Shown: piece by piece, positions 60,094 through 64,000 of the stretch
How positions within the stretch are numbered: position 1 is the first letter of the stretch
Layout of the letters: each line of letters opens with the position of its first letter
Assembly (NCBI GenBank): GCA_036498625.1
Contig: DASYFD010000314.1
Span: 14,425-78,424 of the forward strand
Length of the DNA: 64,000 bases
Reading direction: 5' to 3'
Origin: VAZQ01 sp036498625
Lineage (GTDB): Bacteria > Pseudomonadota > Alphaproteobacteria > Rhizobiales > Xanthobacteraceae
The notes under the pieces: generated by a model
The model's database searches: none
Seen by the model: the letters and a program-made list of their open reading frames with translations, nothing else
Told to the model about the DNA's origin: nothing
Position numbers and translations under genes: made by a program

Positions 60094-60570
60094 CGCAATT
60101 GGACGATCCTCCCTTTGGTTGGACCACGTGGCTCTGCAAGTGCTGTCGATTTAAGCGGGGTGCGGGGGCTAAGTCGCAGTGGGTTGTAAATTTTTATTCT
60201 CTTGGGGAATTTCTCACGCAGCCTGCCGGCGGGTGTCGACCGAAATTGTACAGCGCCATGTCGCCGTGATTGCGGCGACAACACGCCGCAGTGCAGCCGC
60301 CACAATCGAAGATAACAGCCTCCAGATCATCTGACCCCCTTGAAGCGGTTGGTTCGCCCGTTGGAGTGCCAAGTTAAAGCGTCAGCAGGGGCCGTGTCCA
60401 GATTGTCTCGCACGCTTCGATCAAGCCGCGTCCACACGGCTCGCGTCGTCGCGCGCGATGTCCGAAAGTGGTCCGGTCTTATTCGTCTCCCGGCCGGCTC
60501 GGCGGCTAACGGGGCTTCAGCGGACCCAAATTGCTCAGCGCGAGACCTTCCAAGCGGTTGTCGATGATGC

Positions 60571-60837
60571 TTGATTGTGCTCGCTCTTGCCGCCATGCTT
60601 TTCTTGACCTGGACCCCGGCCGGGGCACAACAGGTTTTCACAATTGAACCAGCCGATCCGATATCGCTGAACGTTCTAGCGGGCCAAGCTAGATGGCAGC
60701 GGCACGTCAGGGCTGACGACATTCCCGATCAAAACCCTATGTCGGGCGAGCGGCGAACCGCCGCGGATCGCCGGCTGCGCGGACACGGCACGGGGCGACC
60801 GCAGGGCCGGGACACGAGGCCATCTCGTCACCTTTGA
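60571..60837 (+). pseudogene. Possible remnant of a secreted protein running into the repeat
   Basis: From TTG 60571 an 88-residue frame begins with a signal-like segment (IVLALAAMLFLTWTPAGA) and a short polar middle. Its last ~26 residues are encoded by the 75-bp repeat in the same reading frame as in the DoxX-like gene. No ribosome binding site is clear. It may be a truncated gene cut by the repeat. Confidence 0.3.
60757..60831 (+). repeat. 75-bp dispersed repeat, copy 2
   Basis: This is the same repeat as 55997-56071 with six substitutions, in direct orientation. The two copies bracket the 56394-60093 polysaccharide genes. Confidence 0.85.
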
Positions 60838-61074
60838 GCGAACGCAATCCACGTTCGCTTGAAGACCGAACTGTTGCTACGCTAACGATCCGGCTGCCGG
60901 TGTCGTCAATTTCTTGCAACCGCTGAGCACTTTGGAACGAGGGTCCAGAGCTTACCCGACGACCGCTCCTTATCACCATATGTCATCTATGGTCAGTGGA
61001 CAGGTTCGAGGGGTTTGCAGTACCGTCCCGCACGGCACCGGAGACGGACGCCCCGGGCCCGAGAGGGGAAGATC

Positions 61075-61932
61075 ATGCCTCACCTGAGTTTGATCTGGAT
61101 TGTTGCCCAGATCGTAGCGCTGCTTTCCACAATCGGTGTCGCACAGGCGTTCGATGAGACGAAGTACCCGAATCTGAAAGGCCAATGGACGAGGTTCATC
61201 GTCCGCGGGGTTCCCGGTCCGCCCTCGTTCGATCAGACGAAGGGCAATGGGCTTGCGCAACGCGCGCCGTTGACCCCGGAATATCAAAAAATTCTCGAGG
61301 ACAGCGTCGCGGACCAGCGAGCGGGCGGCCAAGGCAACAACACCGAGCATTCCCGTTGTGTTGCAGCCGGGATGCCTTGGATGATGATCGCATTCCGGCC
61401 ATTGGAATTCATCATTTCACCGGAGGTGACCCACATCATTATCGCCGACTACGACCCCTTGCGCCGAGTCTTTACCGATGGACGTGATTGGCCCGCGCAC
61501 GAGGAGCCGACCTTTGCGGGTTACTCGATCGGGCGTTGGGTCGATGAGGACGGAGACGGAAAGTACGACGTGCTCAATGTCGAGACCCGCAATTTCAAGG
61601 GACCTCGCGTGTACGATTCCAGCGGCTTACCGCTGCACCGCGACAATCAGTCCGTCTTCAAGGAGCGCATTTATCTCGACAAGAGCGATCCGAATATCCT
61701 TCACGACGAGATCACGGTCGTCGACCATGCCTTGATGCGGCCCTGGACCGTCGACAAGAAATACATCCGCAATGCGGATCCGCTTTCGGAGTGGCCTGAA
61801 TCGGTTTGCACCGAGGTCAACTCGCAGGTCTTTGTCGGCAAGGAGCTTTATTATCTGAGCGCGGACGGGCTCCTGATGCCGACGAGAAAGGGGCAGCCAC
61901 CGCCCAGCACAAAATACTTCGACAAGAAGTGA
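61075..61932 (+). CDS. Secreted protein of unknown function, family copy 3
   Basis: The 285-residue protein has a signal peptide (IWIVAQIVALLSTIGVAQA) and GGGGAAG before the ATG. Motifs match copies 1 and 2: NLKGQW, LTPEYQ, cysteine before A-A-G-M-P, EFIISPE, RRVFTDGRDWPA, AGYSIGRWVDED, VETR-N-F-K-G-P-R, DNQSVFKERIYLDK and HDEITVVDHALMRPW. A second conserved cysteine lies in P-E-S-V-C-T-E-V-N. It is more than 50 kb from the other copies and next to a repeat-rich region. Function is unknown. Confidence 0.8.
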   Translation: MPHLSLIWIVAQIVALLSTIGVAQAFDETKYPNLKGQWTRFIVRGVPGPPSFDQTKGNGLAQRAPLTPEYQKILEDSVADQRAGGQGNNTEHSRCVAAGMPWMMIAFRPLEFIISPEVTHIIIADYDPLRRVFTDGRDWPAHEEPTFAGYSIGRWVDEDGDGKYDVLNVETRNFKGPRVYDSSGLPLHRDNQSVFKERIYLDKSDPNILHDEITVVDHALMRPWTVDKKYIRNADPLSEWPESVCTEVNSQVFVGKELYYLSADGLLMPTRKGQPPPSTKYFDKK

Positions 61933-62089
61933 TTGGCTGACGCGGGGGCACGAGATCGCGTCGCAAATCGATCGGTACCCCCGCCGCGCTGTCGGCGTTC
62001 TGCCCGTCACGCATGCAGCGTCGTCGGTCGGCTGATCCGCCGGAAATCTCCTCGGCTGAGGTCGCTGCCCGCCTGTGCAAACCGGTCCT

Positions 62090-62263
62090 CTATTCTTGAA
62101 AGAAATCTTCGAACGTGACCTCAGCCGTGGGAATGCCCCAGGCCCCGCAGCCGCCATCCGGTTTGTAGCAACCCTGGCTGCCTTCAACCAACTCGTCGGC
62201 TATACCTGCCCCCGCTGCCAGTAGCGTGATCACCACGATTGCGGCCAGCACATTGTCCCTCAT
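62090..62263 (-). CDS. Small secreted hypothetical protein
   Basis: The 57-residue protein has a signal peptide (NVLAAIVVITLLAAGAGIA) and a short mature part with two cysteines in G-C-Y-K-P-D-G-G-C-G-A-W-G, ending acidic (V-T-F-E-D-F-F). The cysteine pair suggests a disulfide. A longer start at 62329 adds 22 polar residues and is less likely. The ribosome binding site is weak. The family was not recognised. Confidence 0.45.
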   Translation of the reverse strand: MRDNVLAAIVVITLLAAGAGIADELVEGSQGCYKPDGGCGAWGIPTAEVTFEDFFQE

Positions 62264-62710
62264 GTTGCCGGGTGCGTTTTGATCCTCGTATCGGCTACCC
62301 GCGTCGTAATGCTCTCGTCCTCGTGGCATTGTGCATGTCCCTTATGAGTCGGCATCACGCCAGACGGTAGGGACACTCTCCTCGACGGCACTATTCCCAC
62401 TCTATACGAATTTGTAAGGCGGCTAGCCCGTTGGCGTTCTCCACTTTCCTCCAACATCACGCCATAACCGGGAACATGCACTGCCTCGGGCTGTTGTGAC
62501 GGGGCGTTCAGTTGCGGTTGGAGCCCTCAATAAATCGTGTGATTGCGTGGATCGCGGCGTGCCTCGTCTTTGCGCAGAGCGCAGAACGCGCCGCTGCAGA
62601 AGTGAAGGGGTTCGCGCTGGTCCAGGTCGCCGCGCCCGAGCCCGACATGCGCTGAGATTTGATTTGCGCCAGATAGCGCGTGGAGATGCATCTCTCGTCC
62701 AAAACGATCA
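62264..62710. other. Intergenic region with a degenerate copy of the ispE end
   Basis: The only structure seen is an exact 22-bp direct repeat: 62631-62652 equals 62819-62840, the latter inside ispE. An 11-base match lies at similar distance (62588 and 62770). No gene is supported. Confidence 0.45.
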
Positions 62711-63637
62711 CTACCCGCCCAGCACCGTCGGCCGGATCCACCATTGCGGATGCTCGAGGCGCAGCACCCGCGCCGCTGCCGCCGCAGCCCGCCTGGAATC
62801 AAATAACCCGAAGCAGCTCGCGCCCGAGCCCGACATGCGCGCCAGCCGGCAGCCGGCGAGCGCGCGCAACGCGGCGAGCGCTTGCGCGATCGCCGGATGC
62901 AACGTGATGGCGGCGGCTTCGAGATCGTTGCCGTGGCGGGACACGAACGCGATCACCGCATCGCGCGACGGCGGCTGCGCCGACCCTCCCCCGCCCCAGC
63001 CCTCCTCCACAATCCCTGCCGAAAGCTGCTGCCCGACCGGCCCGGCGTTGAGCGCCGCGAACACGTCGCGGGTCGCGACGCTCACGCGCGGATTGATCAG
63101 GAGCGCCGGCAGGGCGGGCAGCCGCAACGGCTGCGACAGCAGCTCGCCGATGCCGCACATCATGCGGGGCTGCGGATCGAGACAGACCGGGACGTCGGCG
63201 CCGGTCGCGCGCGCCGCTGCGATCATACGGGCATCGTCGGGCGCGATGCGGTTGTGGCGCGCCAGGAGCCGCAGCGCCGCTGCGGCATCGGTCGAGCCGC
63301 CGCCGAGTCCCGCCGCCACCGGCAGCCGCTTCGACAGCGCGAAGTGGCCGAGCTTGAGGCCTTCGGCACGCTCGGCCAGCGCTCGCGCCGCCTTGAGCAC
63401 AAGGTTGTCGGCGAGATCGCCGGCCGCGACCGCGGTCGGCCCACGCACATCAAGCGTAAGCTTGCTGCCGGGCGTGAACGCCAGGGCGTCGCCGACTGCG
63501 GCGAACACCACCAGGCTTTCGAGCTCGTGATAGCCGTCGGGGCGACGGCCAAGGACGCGCAGCGTCAGGTTGACCTTGGCGGGCGCCGGCTCGCCGCGCG
63601 CCGCCACGGCCGCAGTCGGCGCGCTCGCAGTCGGCAC
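62711..63637 (-). CDS. ispE: 4-diphosphocytidyl-2-C-methyl-D-erythritol kinase
   Basis: This ~308-residue GHMP kinase of the MEP isoprenoid pathway shows P-A-K-V-N-L-T-L-R-V-L-G-R-R-P-D-G-Y-H-E near the start and the ATP loop L-P-V-A-A-G-L-G-G-G-S-T-D-A-A. The C-terminal motif is R-M-S-G-S-G-A-S-C-F. GTG at 63637 was chosen because the TPR gene ends 20 bases upstream; the open frame continues into that gene without family likeness. No good ribosome binding site is visible, so the start is uncertain by a few codons. Confidence 0.92.
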   Translation of the reverse strand: MPTASAPTAAVAARGEPAPAKVNLTLRVLGRRPDGYHELESLVVFAAVGDALAFTPGSKLTLDVRGPTAVAAGDLADNLVLKAARALAERAEGLKLGHFALSKRLPVAAGLGGGSTDAAAALRLLARHNRIAPDDARMIAAARATGADVPVCLDPQPRMMCGIGELLSQPLRLPALPALLINPRVSVATRDVFAALNAGPVGQQLSAGIVEEGWGGGGSAQPPSRDAVIAFVSRHGNDLEAAAITLHPAIAQALAALRALAGCRLARMSGSGASCFGLFDSRRAAAAAARVLRLEHPQWWIRPTVLGG

Positions 63638-63657
63638 GGCACGACGGCTTGTTCGGA

Positions 63658-64000
63658 TCAGCCGCCGCCGGGCTTCTTGGGCTTGCCGGCTTCGGCCGCC
63701 TCGTCGGGCAGGCCGGTCTTCAGCTTCTGCTGTATGACCACCATATCGTCGGCTTCCGGGCCGAGGTCGCGCGCATGGGCCCATTGAAAGCGTGCCTCGA
63801 CCACGCGGCCGACCTTCCAATAGGCATCGCCCAGGTGATCGTTGATGGTCGGATCCTCCGGCTTGAGCTCGACGGCGCGGTCGAGCTCCTTGACCGCCTC
63901 CTCGTACTTGCCGATGCGGTAATAGGCCCAGCCGAGCGAGTCGACGATATAGCCGTCGTCGGCGCGCTGCTCGACCGCACGCGTGATCATGCGCATGCCC
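63658..64000 (-). CDS. TPR-repeat protein, C-terminal fragment
   Basis: Only the last ~114 residues lie in the window. At least two tetratricopeptide units are visible (G-Y-I-V-D-S-L-G-W-A-Y-Y-R-I-G-K-Y-E-E-A and N-D-H-L-G-D-A-Y-W-K-V-G-R-V-V-E-A), followed by a Lys/Pro/Gly-rich end. It lies immediately upstream of ispE, a conserved neighbourhood in this order. The gene continues past the right edge. Confidence 0.85.
   Translation of the reverse strand, partial: GMRMITRAVEQRADDGYIVDSLGWAYYRIGKYEEAVKELDRAVELKPEDPTINDHLGDAYWKVGRVVEARFQWAHARDLGPEADDMVVIQQKLKTGLPDEAAEAGKPKKPGGG

Larger units (their letters stand above)
60094..61074. other. Long gene-poor region right of the polysaccharide island
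   Basis: The stretch contains the second 75-bp repeat (60757-60831) and one short signal-peptide-like frame (60571-60837, TTG start) that runs into the repeat. The first ~150 bases after the island gene start are AT-richer and probably hold its promoter. No other feature was recognised. Confidence 0.5.

Overview
The window is GC-rich and densely coded, and it looks like a chromosome segment of an alphaproteobacterium of the order Hyphomicrobiales (Bradyrhizobium / Rhodopseudomonas / Xanthobacteraceae type). The support is a canonical fixNOQP-fixGHIS cluster with a perfect FixK/FNR box, EcfG-type general stress promoters (GGAAC-N16-CGTT), several tripartite-tricarboxylate (Bug) receptors, and palindromic repeats typical of this group. 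The exact genus cannot be fixed from sequence reading alone. No rRNA, tRNA or CRISPR array was recognised.

Layout. 0-5 kb: end of a cation-diffusion-facilitator transporter, then an Fe(III) ABC transporter (binding protein, permease, ATPase) on the minus strand. 4.4-14 kb: a DsbA-like oxidoreductase, two members of a secreted family of unknown function, PepSY proteins, an SH3-domain protein, cytochrome c', a LysR regulator and a DUF6152 protein. 14.5-26 kb: a sulfur-oxidation and organosulfur region with an OprB porin, a TsdA-like dihaem cytochrome, a DsrE protein, SoxC and a SoxD-like cytochrome, a type I sulfatase, a TauD dioxygenase, a Bug receptor, an ornithine-cyclodeaminase-like enzyme, and a thioredoxin/CcdA (SoxW/SoxV-like) pair. 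27.4-35.3 kb: the complete high-affinity cbb3 oxidase and its assembly genes. 35.5-41.3 kb: envelope and stress genes (His/Asp-rich secreted protein, DUF883-like and CsbD-like anchored proteins, AI-2E family permease, ferritin-like protein, a 24-residue hydrophobic microprotein), with two divergent pairs of EcfG-type promoters. 41.3-53.9 kb: housekeeping and transport genes (glyQ, a CDGSH protein, glyS, two Bug receptors, MAPEG, an S49 peptidase, a methyltransferase, GT2, polyprenyl synthase, a SulP transporter). 54.7-61 kb: a fasciclin protein, a DoxX-like protein, and a two-gene polysaccharide island holding a large DUF4214-glycosyltransferase-pyruvyltransferase fusion and a GT90 enzyme, bracketed by 75-bp direct repeats. 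61-64 kb: a third member of the secreted family, ispE, and the end of a TPR protein.

How parts may work together (inference). Organosulfates or sulfonates could enter through the porin and the Bug system and be cleaved by the sulfatase and TauD enzyme. The released sulfite and thiosulfate could be oxidised by SoxCD and the TsdA-like protein, with electrons passing through c-type cytochromes to the cbb3 oxidase. The most unusual items are the trimodular glycosyltransferase/pyruvyltransferase fusion island, the three-member secreted family with a conserved cysteine pair, the duplicated divergent EcfG promoter arrangement that includes a 24-residue microprotein, and an eroded three-block repeat present in two inverted copies about 41 kb apart.
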